Assembly (NCBI GenBank): GCA_003567625.1
Contig: PWZB01000131.1
Span: 1 to 45,276 of the forward strand
Direction: 5' to 3'
DNA: 45,276 nucleotides
DNA from: Bacteroidales bacterium
GTDB taxonomy: Bacteria > Bacteroidota > Bacteroidia > Bacteroidales > UBA7960
Below are positions 28,801-37,675 of the stretch, in pieces. The position numbers and the translations under genes were made by a program. The notes beneath the pieces are model-generated. The model worked only from the letters and a program-made list of their open reading frames with translations, did not search any database and had not been told where the DNA came from. Position 1 is the stretch's first letter. The number at the start of each line of letters is the position of its first letter.

Positions 28801-29030
28801 CCGATAAAAGAAAATTCCAGCACAGCATCTTCGGGAGCATCAATCTGATATCTTCCCTCAGGATCTGTAATGGTACCTATTGTTGTGCCTTGTATTACTA
28901 CGGATACACCTGGAAGAGTGCTTCCGTCAGAGGCGTCGGTAACTGTACCTGTAATTGTGATCGTCTGCCCCAATACATGTGTGCCTAGCATTGAGAGCAG
29001 CATGAATCCTAATATAACAATTCGCTTCAT
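25854..29030 (-). CDS. SusC/RagA family TonB-linked outer membrane protein
   Basis: CarboxypepD_reg-like N-term (ITGTVTDASDGSTLPGVSVVIQGTTIGTITDPEGRYQI), plug RGFGSMSASNEPLYVVDGAPF, C-terminal beta-barrel ending ITFGVNLQF. Confidence 0.97.
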   Translation of the reverse strand: MKRIVILGFMLLSMLGTHVLGQTITITGTVTDASDGSTLPGVSVVIQGTTIGTITDPEGRYQIDAPEDAVLEFSFIGMMTEEVPVDSRSVINVEMVPELVPLEEVIVIAYGTARRESFTGVADVISSDKIERRQVSNITRALEGAAPGVQVTSGGGQPGAGISVRLRGFGSMSASNEPLYVVDGAPFSGAINSINPDDIESITILRDASAAALYGARGANGVVMITTKSGSVDRPPEMNFTARVGTTNRALPEYPRLSTDNWMVSHFDAWRNYRHFQGGLSLDDANADTKAGLLAQLGDYNAYGMDFDELFIVDPENPWKVSLNPDASLLWDEDFQDELFRTALRQEYMFNVSGGTDMSDYYVSLSYLNEEGMAITSGFERISTRLNINSKPVDWFETGLNVNAALSDYDFLLAQGTFTTNPFFYSRMMGPIYPVYLKKEDGSDILDDDGNRKLDWGVGEGDQGTRPYAAMSNLVGSLVLDDRSYKRETVGARLFGQLNILEGLNFRTTLSTDYYSQYETMFQNPEYGDAAAFDGRGRKIHRRNISVTFNQLLNYARSFGDHNIDFLLGHEAYFLNYNYAQATRTGYPIPGITEIGIATTMESSTSFAHEYRLEGYFSRLSYDYDNRYYASASYRRDGSSRFYKDARWGDFYSIGLSWRVTQEDFMQGIDWMDNLRLKASYGEQGNDALPSYYAWQSFYSLGWDNYNIPGAVYTSHENRELVWESSENTNIGFDFRVFDRVTGEFDYFIRQSTNLLMSVPLPLSTGVPEIDMNVGAMQNRGVEFRTIIDILAQTDLRWSLDFNITHLKNEITDMPEQLEGTIVGTKRWETGRSYYEYYLREVSHICPETGSTMFYYNIVDPETGEETGERGTTDDINVADRYFIGETSIPDFFGAFTNNLAYGNWDLSFMFTYGVGGKMYDNIYSWLMHEGRLGYHMHADIDDRWRAPAENVSKEDYKDYAQIPRLEHENRYLYPGVSDQYLKDMTYLALRNVTLGYTLPRRLSEQIGISNLRLFVAGENLAIWNENEGMDPQHSFAGVTDHTYVPVRNITFGVNLQF

Positions 29031-29099
29031 GTTGATTTGTTTTAGTTAGTAATTAAATTTTTTACTTTTTTGTTTTCTTTCATTTCAATTATATAATCT

Positions 29100-29107
29100 C
29101 AAATTTA
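29100..29107 (-). promoter_or_regulatory. Candidate -7 element TAAATTTG for the SusCD operon
   Basis: TAnnTTTG on minus strand about 70 nt upstream of the SusC ATG, CTTG at 29128-29131 as possible -33. Confidence 0.35.
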
Positions 29108-29220
29108 TAAATAATACAATAAAATTGCAAGTAAAAGAAACAGAATTTGATTCTTTCCTTTTTAATCTATTGTCTTTTATAAAAATTGATCTTTTGAACA
29201 TTATTGTTTATTTTATTTTG

Positions 29221-29262
29221 AAGGGTTTTGCTGCCCGGTTTTGGCCGGGCAGATAAACCCTT
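29221..29262. terminator. Long composite hairpin separating the T9SS gene from SusC
   Basis: AAGGGTTTtgCTGCCCGGttttggCCGGGCAGatAAACCCTT: nested 8-bp + 8-bp perfect arms immediately after the 29269 stop codon. Confidence 0.7.
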
Positions 29263-29268
29263 TTGATA

Positions 29269-32200
29269 TTATCTGGTTACCTGGAATTTATGGTGTTCTA
29301 TACCTTTCTGTGTGTGAATACGCAAAAAGTAAACTCCATGGCTAAAGTTAGAAACATTGATAACAGCCTGGCTATTATCAACGTTTAGATCGTATATAAC
29401 GCGTCCTGTCAAGTCGTACACCTGTATGTATCTGATCTTTTCATCACTCTTTATGTTAAGCAGGTTGCGTACAGGATTCGGGTATACTTTAGATGTCAGT
29501 TCCGCAACTTCGCTAATGCCAACGGTTCCGGTAACTTCTATTTCATCTATCAGTATCTGGTACCAGTCGGTGCAATCCCAGTGTCTGAAAGCGATATATA
29601 TTAATTCGCCGTGATACCCTGCCAGGTCGAGGGTTCTTTGTTGCCAATCGACGTTTTCGGCTGTTAGTGTTTCCGAGTGAATTTCCTCAAAAACTCCGGG
29701 AACTATTGATTCGCCGGTTGAGATCAATACTGAGTAGTGTTCGTGAGGCCAGTCAGGGTCTTGTGTTTTCACCCAGAAGCTCAGTTCAAAGTCGGTGCCT
29801 GCAACATCTACCTGGCGGGTTATCAGCCAGTTGTCGGGCTGTAAGGGTTCGCCGTCCCATGATTCCGACATAGCTACATAATCGCCTTCTTTGGGTGAAT
29901 AACCTGCCTCTTGATGAATAATATTCCATCTGTAACCATCACCACTGTAGTCAATGTTTTGCCAGTATTCCGGCAATGTTCCGTCTTCAAAGATCTCATA
30001 AATTTCAGTGACAGGATCGGGAATTTCTTCGTATTCGCCCCAGATATCGAAAATTGAAAAAGGAGTATAATCGGCATCTACGTTTAGCGGACGATACTCA
30101 TCTTCAGGCAGGTCAGGATAATTCCATGTTTCACCATATATTACAATATAATACTTGTATTCATACTCTCCTTCTGCCAACGGTACAGTTCCTTTGAAAT
30201 TCAGTATACCGTTACCTCTGTTACCTTCCCCGCTTTCATTCATAACGGTGTAGGAAACGGTGGATCTTTCCTCTCCCAGTATAACTTCCACCATAATATC
30301 ATCAGTTACGGTAACCTCGTCTTCAACAGAAATGTATCCCTCTTTTTCGACTATGTACGCGTAAGTACCCGGAATTACATCTTCAAAGACATAATGACCC
30401 GCGGCATATGTTTCACCGTCAAAAGTGATAATTGCATCGGTTATTGGATCGCCTTCCGCATCCATTACACTGAATGTTACGGTATATGCTTCGAGCTCCA
30501 GCATAAACGTTGCGTTGCTGCCGGGTATCGGCCATTCAGGACCTGATACATATACTGTATGAAACTCAGGATCAAAAGGTACGGTTGCTCCGTAAGCCGT
30601 AAAGGTTACGTCGGTCATGTCAACATTGAAAGTAATTTCGTGGGCATCTTTCATAGTAACCGTAACGTTAGTTTCCAGCTGTTCAACATCATCGGTTACC
30701 AGTACCATATCCTGAACACCCATATAACCATCGGCTGTTACGCTGTAATTATAAGTGCCGGCTACAATGTTTTCAAATACATAATCGCCAGGCTCATTTT
30801 CTATGCCTGCGAATACAACAACAGCATCAGGAATGTCATTTTCTTGTTCATCCAGAATTTCGAATTTTACGGTGCGATATAACGGCAATGTAACCGTTAA
30901 TTCTTTGTCGCCCGTTACCCTGATTTCATCTGAAGCCGGCTGGTATCCGAATGCTTTTGCAGAGAACTCATATTGGCCGTCTATAAGGACAAAATCAAAA
31001 ACACCGGGGTTTTCGTCTATTTCCAAAACAACATTTTCAGTAACGTTGCCGTCAACAATTATCTCGTCTTTATAAAAGTAAAACCCTTCTTTATATACAT
31101 TGTAAACGTACATTCTTTCAGTAACGTCGATATTAACCTGTCCGTTGGCTCCGGTTTGGTATTCACTGCCGGCTACAAGTACGGTAGCACCTTGAACGGC
31201 GGCTCCCTGTGTATCTTCGACACTGAATGTGAGACTGTGCTGCGGAGCGTCACCTTCGGCCAGGAAAACATCTACCTCAATGTTTTCATCAACTACTTCC
31301 ACTGTTCCGAATTCAGTCAGAAAATCTTCATTAGCTGCGGAAAAGTCATATACTCCGGGTTCAACATTAGGGAAATCCATTTGAAATGGCAGGGGTTTGT
31401 CTGGGTCCTGGTATAATTCACGGCCGTCCATAGACACAATGGTTCCTTCCATAATTACCGGGGGAGGCGGTACTTCTCTCTGGATAATAAACCTTACCCT
31501 GTATGCCGGAGGTAACGGCAGCTTGTTCAGTTCAAAGTCAACATTTTCAAGTGCGTCACCTGCTTCGTCGACGACTGTAATTTCAAGATTATGTGTAACA
31601 AGGTCTCCCCACATTTCATTCACTTCCATTTCACCTGTTACCACAACTCCGCGATTGGGCTCTTTGTTTACCGGATCCCATGTCCACTCAGGATTATCCC
31701 ATGTAGGATCGTCCTCGACAATAAAGTATTTGTATTCTTGTGGTCCGATATCGAGGTTTTCAAATTCTAATTGGTACATAAGTGGTGGAGTACCTGTAAC
31801 TTCTATATTGTCAAGGAGAATATTCAGCTGATCGGTGCAGTCGTGATGCCTGAATGCTATGAATATTCTTTCACCTGCATATTCTTCAAGTGACAGGATT
31901 ACATTTTGCCATTCTGCACTGCTGAGGGTTTCGGTATGGATAGTTTCAAATTGATCAATGGCGGGCGTTGTGGTTGAGATCAATACCGAGTAATTTTCAG
32001 CAACATTATTGGGGTCTTGTGCCTTGACATAGAAGCTCAGTTCGTAATCGTCGTATGGCGTGTAAATTTGCGGTGTAATAAGCCAGTTATCCGGGTTAAG
32101 TGCGGTTCCTTCCCATGAATGGGATTTTACTGCGTAATCGCCGGAATATGGTTTGTAGGATGGGTATGGTGCAATTTGCCAGAATTTACCGTCGCCGTTA

Positions 32201-33075
32201 TTGTCAATATTGCCCCAGCCTGCCGGTATTTGGCCGCCGCTGAAGTCTTCAAAAAACACTACCTCCGGTTCCAGCGCTGTCATGCGTTCAAGCTTGTATT
32301 GATCGTCAGTTCCTGGCATTGCCCAGTCTTTTTCTTCTTCGCCATCATACCATTTGGCAAAAGTACCGGAAACATAGACATCATGGTTTAGCGGGTCGAA
32401 AGCTTTACCGTTGAATTCGGCATAGGTCATTTCCAGGTTGAATGTAACGTAGTAATCGCCTTCGATGAATCCCTGGATGCTCCAGTCTCCATCAATGCCA
32501 TAAGTTTCTGTCAATGGCACCCAGTCACCGGCCGGAGTTCTCATCATGTCGCCTTTGCCGGGATGGTCAGTAACTGCATCATTAGCAGCAGGGAATACAC
32601 CGTCGCCCGGATCGCCCCATATTACACCTATGAAAAGCTCCTGTGAGGCATCCAGGATGTAGGGCTCGTCAAGTTCTACCATATTCCACTCATATCCTGC
32701 AACAAAGTCAAACTCCTGCTCTACTTTTTTCTCAAGGCTGGTTGCGTCTTCTCCCTGCCAAACGGCAATTTTTGTATAGTCTGCTCCGGTACCGACACCA
32801 ACGTTCATCCGGGTAAGTTCCCAGCCATCAAATGCTTCAATATCTCCGGGGGTAAAACGAGCTGCAGTAACCCATTCGGCAGGCGCAGCAAATCCCACAG
32901 CCCCAAATAATATACCATCGTCCCAATGAATCCATAAACCGACAGGATCATCCCTGTGTTCCGTAGAAACTTCCCGGGGGGATTCAAGTATCTTTTGTTC
33001 CAAGATTGCTTCCTGCCGCTGTGCATAAGTAACAGTGACAGCAAGAACCATAAAAATTGTTAATAGTTGTTTCAT
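29269..33075 (-). CDS. Large multidomain secreted protein: two choice-of-anchor J (cleaved adhesin) domains, carboxypeptidase-regulatory/PEGA-like repeats, T9SS type A sorting domain
   Basis: EDFSGGQIPAGWGNIDNNGDG... and EIFEDGTLPEYWQNIDYSGDG...; C-term VYPNPVRNLLNIKS...VYDLTGRVIYD...GVYFLRI...; likely start at MKQLLTIF (ORF track extends to 33099). Confidence 0.88.
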   Translation of the reverse strand: MKQLLTIFMVLAVTVTYAQRQEAILEQKILESPREVSTEHRDDPVGLWIHWDDGILFGAVGFAAPAEWVTAARFTPGDIEAFDGWELTRMNVGVGTGADYTKIAVWQGEDATSLEKKVEQEFDFVAGYEWNMVELDEPYILDASQELFIGVIWGDPGDGVFPAANDAVTDHPGKGDMMRTPAGDWVPLTETYGIDGDWSIQGFIEGDYYVTFNLEMTYAEFNGKAFDPLNHDVYVSGTFAKWYDGEEEKDWAMPGTDDQYKLERMTALEPEVVFFEDFSGGQIPAGWGNIDNNGDGKFWQIAPYPSYKPYSGDYAVKSHSWEGTALNPDNWLITPQIYTPYDDYELSFYVKAQDPNNVAENYSVLISTTTPAIDQFETIHTETLSSAEWQNVILSLEEYAGERIFIAFRHHDCTDQLNILLDNIEVTGTPPLMYQLEFENLDIGPQEYKYFIVEDDPTWDNPEWTWDPVNKEPNRGVVVTGEMEVNEMWGDLVTHNLEITVVDEAGDALENVDFELNKLPLPPAYRVRFIIQREVPPPPVIMEGTIVSMDGRELYQDPDKPLPFQMDFPNVEPGVYDFSAANEDFLTEFGTVEVVDENIEVDVFLAEGDAPQHSLTFSVEDTQGAAVQGATVLVAGSEYQTGANGQVNIDVTERMYVYNVYKEGFYFYKDEIIVDGNVTENVVLEIDENPGVFDFVLIDGQYEFSAKAFGYQPASDEIRVTGDKELTVTLPLYRTVKFEILDEQENDIPDAVVVFAGIENEPGDYVFENIVAGTYNYSVTADGYMGVQDMVLVTDDVEQLETNVTVTMKDAHEITFNVDMTDVTFTAYGATVPFDPEFHTVYVSGPEWPIPGSNATFMLELEAYTVTFSVMDAEGDPITDAIITFDGETYAAGHYVFEDVIPGTYAYIVEKEGYISVEDEVTVTDDIMVEVILGEERSTVSYTVMNESGEGNRGNGILNFKGTVPLAEGEYEYKYYIVIYGETWNYPDLPEDEYRPLNVDADYTPFSIFDIWGEYEEIPDPVTEIYEIFEDGTLPEYWQNIDYSGDGYRWNIIHQEAGYSPKEGDYVAMSESWDGEPLQPDNWLITRQVDVAGTDFELSFWVKTQDPDWPHEHYSVLISTGESIVPGVFEEIHSETLTAENVDWQQRTLDLAGYHGELIYIAFRHWDCTDWYQILIDEIEVTGTVGISEVAELTSKVYPNPVRNLLNIKSDEKIRYIQVYDLTGRVIYDLNVDNSQAVINVSNFSHGVYFLRIHTQKGIEHHKFQVTR

Positions 33076-33938
33076 TGTTTTAGAATTTTGGTTTAACAAT
33101 TGTAAAAATAAAGATTAAAATAATTTTAATAACTCGTTTAGTATTCTGGTTTTATCATAAAATGTTTGTAAAAAATTTGGTATTTAAATCATTTTTATAA
33201 TTAAAATAATTAAAGTTAAAGTTTATTATATCTGAAAAAGGTATGCAGGTTTCAAATTCACGGAGAGTTTTGTGCATAGTCGCCATTGGTATCATTAGCG
33301 ATAACAGTAGGTAAATTGTGAAACCGGAAGCAGTGATTGCTGGTTCTGCGGAAGGTGTAAGGTTATGGAAACCTTGCATAGCCTTGATTTGCTGAAAACA
33401 TGGTTTTGTATTCACCATATCAGGATGTCGATTTGTTTGTAATTTTGACATAAACGACCATTATTTGCGTTGGCAAATATAACTAAAACTTTTTTATTAA
33501 CGACAATTTTTATAAAAAAAAAGTTAATTAACATATCATTGCCCGGTATAAAATTACAATAATCGATGCTAAATTAAAAAAAATATTGATCTAAACAAAA
33601 TAAAATCAAATATTTTAAAAAATCAGGGATAATGTGATCCTTTTGAAATGGGGCGTGTTCCTTACCGGCTATTTTTTAATCCTGTAAATAAGAACGATTT
33701 TTAGTATTTTTAAATCATCAAAAAACCGGTTAAAACGACTTTCAGTTAATTTTTATAATACTTTGGTGGTTTGGCAAAATGCGGGATAATTTTATAATCA
33801 GTTAATGGTGTATTTCTATAAAAATAGACGGTAACTGAATAAAAATTTTTTTAATTTTGATTTCCGAATCGATTCGGGCAAGAGATAAGATTTAAAAACA
33901 GATAGGATTTGATCAATAATAATCTAAAAATTCACAAG

Positions 33939-36900
33939 ATGTTCAAAATGGTTCTACACTTATTCTTATCATTTACATTAATTATTTTTTTCCTGTTTTT
34001 TCCGTGTTATCGTTTACAATCACAAGTACAATATGGTGGTACTCCTGTTACTATTTTGACGGGGGTTTCGGGCGATGATATTGATGTTTTAAATGTCAGT
34101 TTGACAGATGAGATGTTTCGGCGGATGAGCAATTATTCGTTTCCGCCTGAGCCGGGTGAAGCCCTTCATGCCGGATTTTCTTTACCTGCCGGTGTTGGTC
34201 CTTCCTGTTCGGGAAGCTGGGATTTAGTTGGCGACTCGCTTCAGATATGGCGTTTAAAGATAAGCTCGCCCGGGGCATTAGCACTGGGTCTTGTATTTGA
34301 TGATTTTAAGCTTCCTGAAAATGCCAGGATGTTTGTTTACAGTGTTGACAAACAATTTATCGTTGGAGCTTTTGACTCTCGTAACAATAATGCTCATAAC
34401 GTTTTCACCTCTCATATTATTCCTGCAGACGCAATAGTAATAGAATACGAATTAAATATTGAGCGGGGTGTTTCAGACATACCGCCCGAGTCGCCATTTA
34501 ATATAAGAGATGTTATTCATATAACGAGAGGCGGAGGTTTGTTTTCTGATGGCGGGCGTCCCTGGGGTTTAGGCAATTCGGGATGGTGCCAGATAGATAT
34601 AAATTGCCCTGAAGGCGATGATTGGCAAAACCATAAACGAAGCGTAGCACGGATGCTGATGAAGGTTGGAGGGGATTATTGGTGGTGTACCGGTGCTTTG
34701 GTCAATAATACGGCCAAGGATACAACACCTTACCTTTTATCGGCTGCTCATTGTGGTACGGGTGCCGATTTTCAGGATATGATATACTGGCAGTTTTATT
34801 TTAATTTTGAAAGGCCGGGATGTCAGGATACAGTCGGGACTCCGGCATATGATATGCTTCATGGTTGTGATCTTGTATCCAAAGGACCTTTGGATGGCGG
34901 TTCAGATTTCAGGCTGGTGTTGCTCAAAAAATCACCTCCTGCCGGCTGGAATCCCTATTTCAGCGGATGGAGCGTCAGCGAAAGTCCGAGCAATTCAGGT
35001 GTGGGAATACATCCCCCCGCCGGCGATACAAAAAAGATCTCTACTTACAGCACGACCCTGACCAGTGCCACTGTTAAGGTAAACGACAGCAAAATGGCGG
35101 AAAACTCCGCCTGGCGTGTTGAATGGGAAAGCACAGAAACAAACTGGAGCGTTCCCGAGGGCGGTTCATCAGGATCACCGCTTTTTAACAGCCAGGGGTT
35201 GATCGTAGGAACCCTGACCGGAGGTACTTCCGATTGTTACAGCCCGCAAAAACCCGATTTTTACGGGAAAATGAGTTATCACTGGGAGTCAAATGACCCC
35301 GATAACGTGATGAAACAACTGAAGCCCTACCTCGATCCGCTGAATAAAGGGGTTATGACTTTGCAGGGCTTTGACCCGTATTATACCGAATACCCGCCTC
35401 CGGGATATCTGACAACAAAAGATATAGACGGCGAAAGCATTGAATTAAAGTGGCATAAACCCGGAAGTACACCTAATACCGAAGGCTGGTATTCTCACGT
35501 GACCGATTATACTCACCTTACATGGAAAGGTCCGGAAAGAGCAACCCTGTTTGATGACAAAGATTTTGATTTCACTTTTCCGCTCATACTGGAAAAAGTT
35601 TCGGGTATCTTTGCCGAACATCAGAACCATCAGTGGCCCGATAATAAATTCAGATTTAAGATATACGGACATGACGGGAAAGCACTTCTTTATGAATCGC
35701 CCTTGCTTTATGCGGAAGATTTGCAGGAAAGTCAACATATTCTCAGCAATCCCCTGGAAATTGATGAAAAATTTTATGTTGCCGTAAAACCGGTTCACGA
35801 AAGCGGTCATCCTTCTACATTGATGAAAATGGTCAATTACGGAGCAGGACATTCTTTTACCGGTATTCCCGGCGAATGGTTTCCATATATGGATATTCAA
35901 AAAACCGAGCAATTTGATTTTCTGATCAAAATATATATCACCGACCAGGATGGCAGGTCATCGAAAGCAACAATAAAACAGGCAAAGACAGACCACAGGG
36001 CTTTGGAGGAAAGTGAAATTACCGAAACGGAAAGCTTGTCATTAAATAATAATTATGCCGTCTTTTATGAAAAATACGAAAATACACCTCTATATTACAG
36101 GCTTTACCGTGATAATGAGATGATATTTCAGTCTGCTACAGCCCAGGTGACAACATTTACCGATAATGTTCCCGGTTTTGGTTTTTATGAGTACCATGCA
36201 ACAGCTGTTTATGAAGGCATGATAGAATCAGATCCGTCAAATGCAGCTTATGTTTTGCTTGATGAGCCGTGTGATACGTATATTAGCGAGTTCCCTTTTC
36301 AGGAAATCTTTGAAGACGGCAAACTGGATGAATGCTGGAAAAAAGTGGAAAAATCAGCATATTCCTGGCAATTCACCACCGGCTATCCTACGGATAATGG
36401 TAATGTAAATCCTGTTGAGGGTGATTATTTTATATATGTGCCCGGTACTGATGAAGAGACTCAGGACGAATGGCTGATTACCGCCCCGGTAGATTTTTCA
36501 TCGGCCAGCAGACCGGCACTCAGGTTTCACTTCAACGGCAGCTATACAAGTTCGGTGATAGAGGGAAATTGCTCTCTCAGAGCTTATGTGAGTGTTGACG
36601 GAGGTGCTTTTCATGAAGTATGGAATCATACTATGCATCCCGGCTTTGACTCACCGCAAACCGATTATCAATGGTTGAAAACAAGTGTTAATCTTATACA
36701 ATTTGCAAATGAAGGCAATGTAAGAATAGCATTTCAGTATGAAGGTAAGAATGGTGAAAATTTTGCAATTGACAAGATTGAACTTTTGGATGCTGCTATG
36801 TTGTATTTCGTTTCACTTGAAGTCAAACCCGAGCTTTCCGGTATGGCAACAGGTCAGGGTTTGTATATGGAAGGAGAACCCGTAACGGTAAAAGCCGAGC

Positions 36901-37301
36901 CTGATATCGGATATGTTTTTAAAAAATGGGAAAAAAACAATGAACTTTTCAGTACAGAGCAGGAATACACGTTTACTATGCCCTCTAACAGCCTTAGCTT
37001 AAGCGCAATATTTACAAGTGTTCTGCCGGTTGATGATCAAACCATGCCCTCCGGATATTTAGCGGGATACCCTAATCCTGCCAGAAACAGATACAATGTT
37101 TTGTTTAGCAAGCCCATGAAAAATGTGGTTATAAGTGTTATGAATTTGCAGGGAAGCAGGCTTGCATTATATAATTATGATATTATTGAGGCAGACGAAA
37201 GGGTAAGCATAAATTTAACAGGCCTCTCCAAAGGGGTTTACCTTATTAATGTAGTTAGTGATGATTATCATGAAACATTGAAGGTAACTATTATAGATTA
37301 A
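33939..37301 (+). CDS. Secreted trypsin-like serine protease (lysyl endopeptidase-type) with adhesin-like domain, repeat domain and T9SS C-terminal sorting domain
   Basis: CTGALVNN...YLLSAAHCGTG, LLKKSPPAGWNPYFSGW, GGSSGSPLFNSQG; CTD YPNPARNRYNV...VMNLQGSRL...GVYLINVV; signal peptide; start chosen at internal ATG. Confidence 0.88.
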   Translation: MFKMVLHLFLSFTLIIFFLFFPCYRLQSQVQYGGTPVTILTGVSGDDIDVLNVSLTDEMFRRMSNYSFPPEPGEALHAGFSLPAGVGPSCSGSWDLVGDSLQIWRLKISSPGALALGLVFDDFKLPENARMFVYSVDKQFIVGAFDSRNNNAHNVFTSHIIPADAIVIEYELNIERGVSDIPPESPFNIRDVIHITRGGGLFSDGGRPWGLGNSGWCQIDINCPEGDDWQNHKRSVARMLMKVGGDYWWCTGALVNNTAKDTTPYLLSAAHCGTGADFQDMIYWQFYFNFERPGCQDTVGTPAYDMLHGCDLVSKGPLDGGSDFRLVLLKKSPPAGWNPYFSGWSVSESPSNSGVGIHPPAGDTKKISTYSTTLTSATVKVNDSKMAENSAWRVEWESTETNWSVPEGGSSGSPLFNSQGLIVGTLTGGTSDCYSPQKPDFYGKMSYHWESNDPDNVMKQLKPYLDPLNKGVMTLQGFDPYYTEYPPPGYLTTKDIDGESIELKWHKPGSTPNTEGWYSHVTDYTHLTWKGPERATLFDDKDFDFTFPLILEKVSGIFAEHQNHQWPDNKFRFKIYGHDGKALLYESPLLYAEDLQESQHILSNPLEIDEKFYVAVKPVHESGHPSTLMKMVNYGAGHSFTGIPGEWFPYMDIQKTEQFDFLIKIYITDQDGRSSKATIKQAKTDHRALEESEITETESLSLNNNYAVFYEKYENTPLYYRLYRDNEMIFQSATAQVTTFTDNVPGFGFYEYHATAVYEGMIESDPSNAAYVLLDEPCDTYISEFPFQEIFEDGKLDECWKKVEKSAYSWQFTTGYPTDNGNVNPVEGDYFIYVPGTDEETQDEWLITAPVDFSSASRPALRFHFNGSYTSSVIEGNCSLRAYVSVDGGAFHEVWNHTMHPGFDSPQTDYQWLKTSVNLIQFANEGNVRIAFQYEGKNGENFAIDKIELLDAAMLYFVSLEVKPELSGMATGQGLYMEGEPVTVKAEPDIGYVFKKWEKNNELFSTEQEYTFTMPSNSLSLSAIFTSVLPVDDQTMPSGYLAGYPNPARNRYNVLFSKPMKNVVISVMNLQGSRLALYNYDIIEADERVSINLTGLSKGVYLINVVSDDYHETLKVTIID

Positions 37302-37675
37302 GATTTTTGGGCATTTATGGATCATTTTATTTTTATTTGCCGTTAACTTTATTTTTCGCTGCCAATCTGTTTATACCTATAGATCTGCCGCTTGTTATGA
37401 GTGTTTGAGCTTAACCGGTATTAGTTTATTAAAATTGTTTTTTGATGGGTCTGTTGTTGTGCGGTTTACCCTTGTTAGCTTTTTCACTTACATAATTCCG
37501 GTAAACTTTGTTTTTATTTTGATAATGAGTATGTTATAATATTTTTCCTTATTAATTAATTTTATTACTTTTACAGCTTGTTTGGCTGTAATATTTTTTT
37601 GAGTAATTATAATTTTCAAAACAATTTTAAGTTTACAACCTTGGCAAACCATTTAAAAATAAACTTTGAGGAGAT

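Noticed and set aside
30973-31831. Plus-strand ORFs (147 aa and 144 aa) antisense to the T9SS protein
   Set aside because: Shadow ORFs in a repetitive beta-rich coding region; no independent support.
35445-35912. 155-aa minus-strand ORF
   Set aside because: Antisense to the serine protease CDS, no domain similarity.
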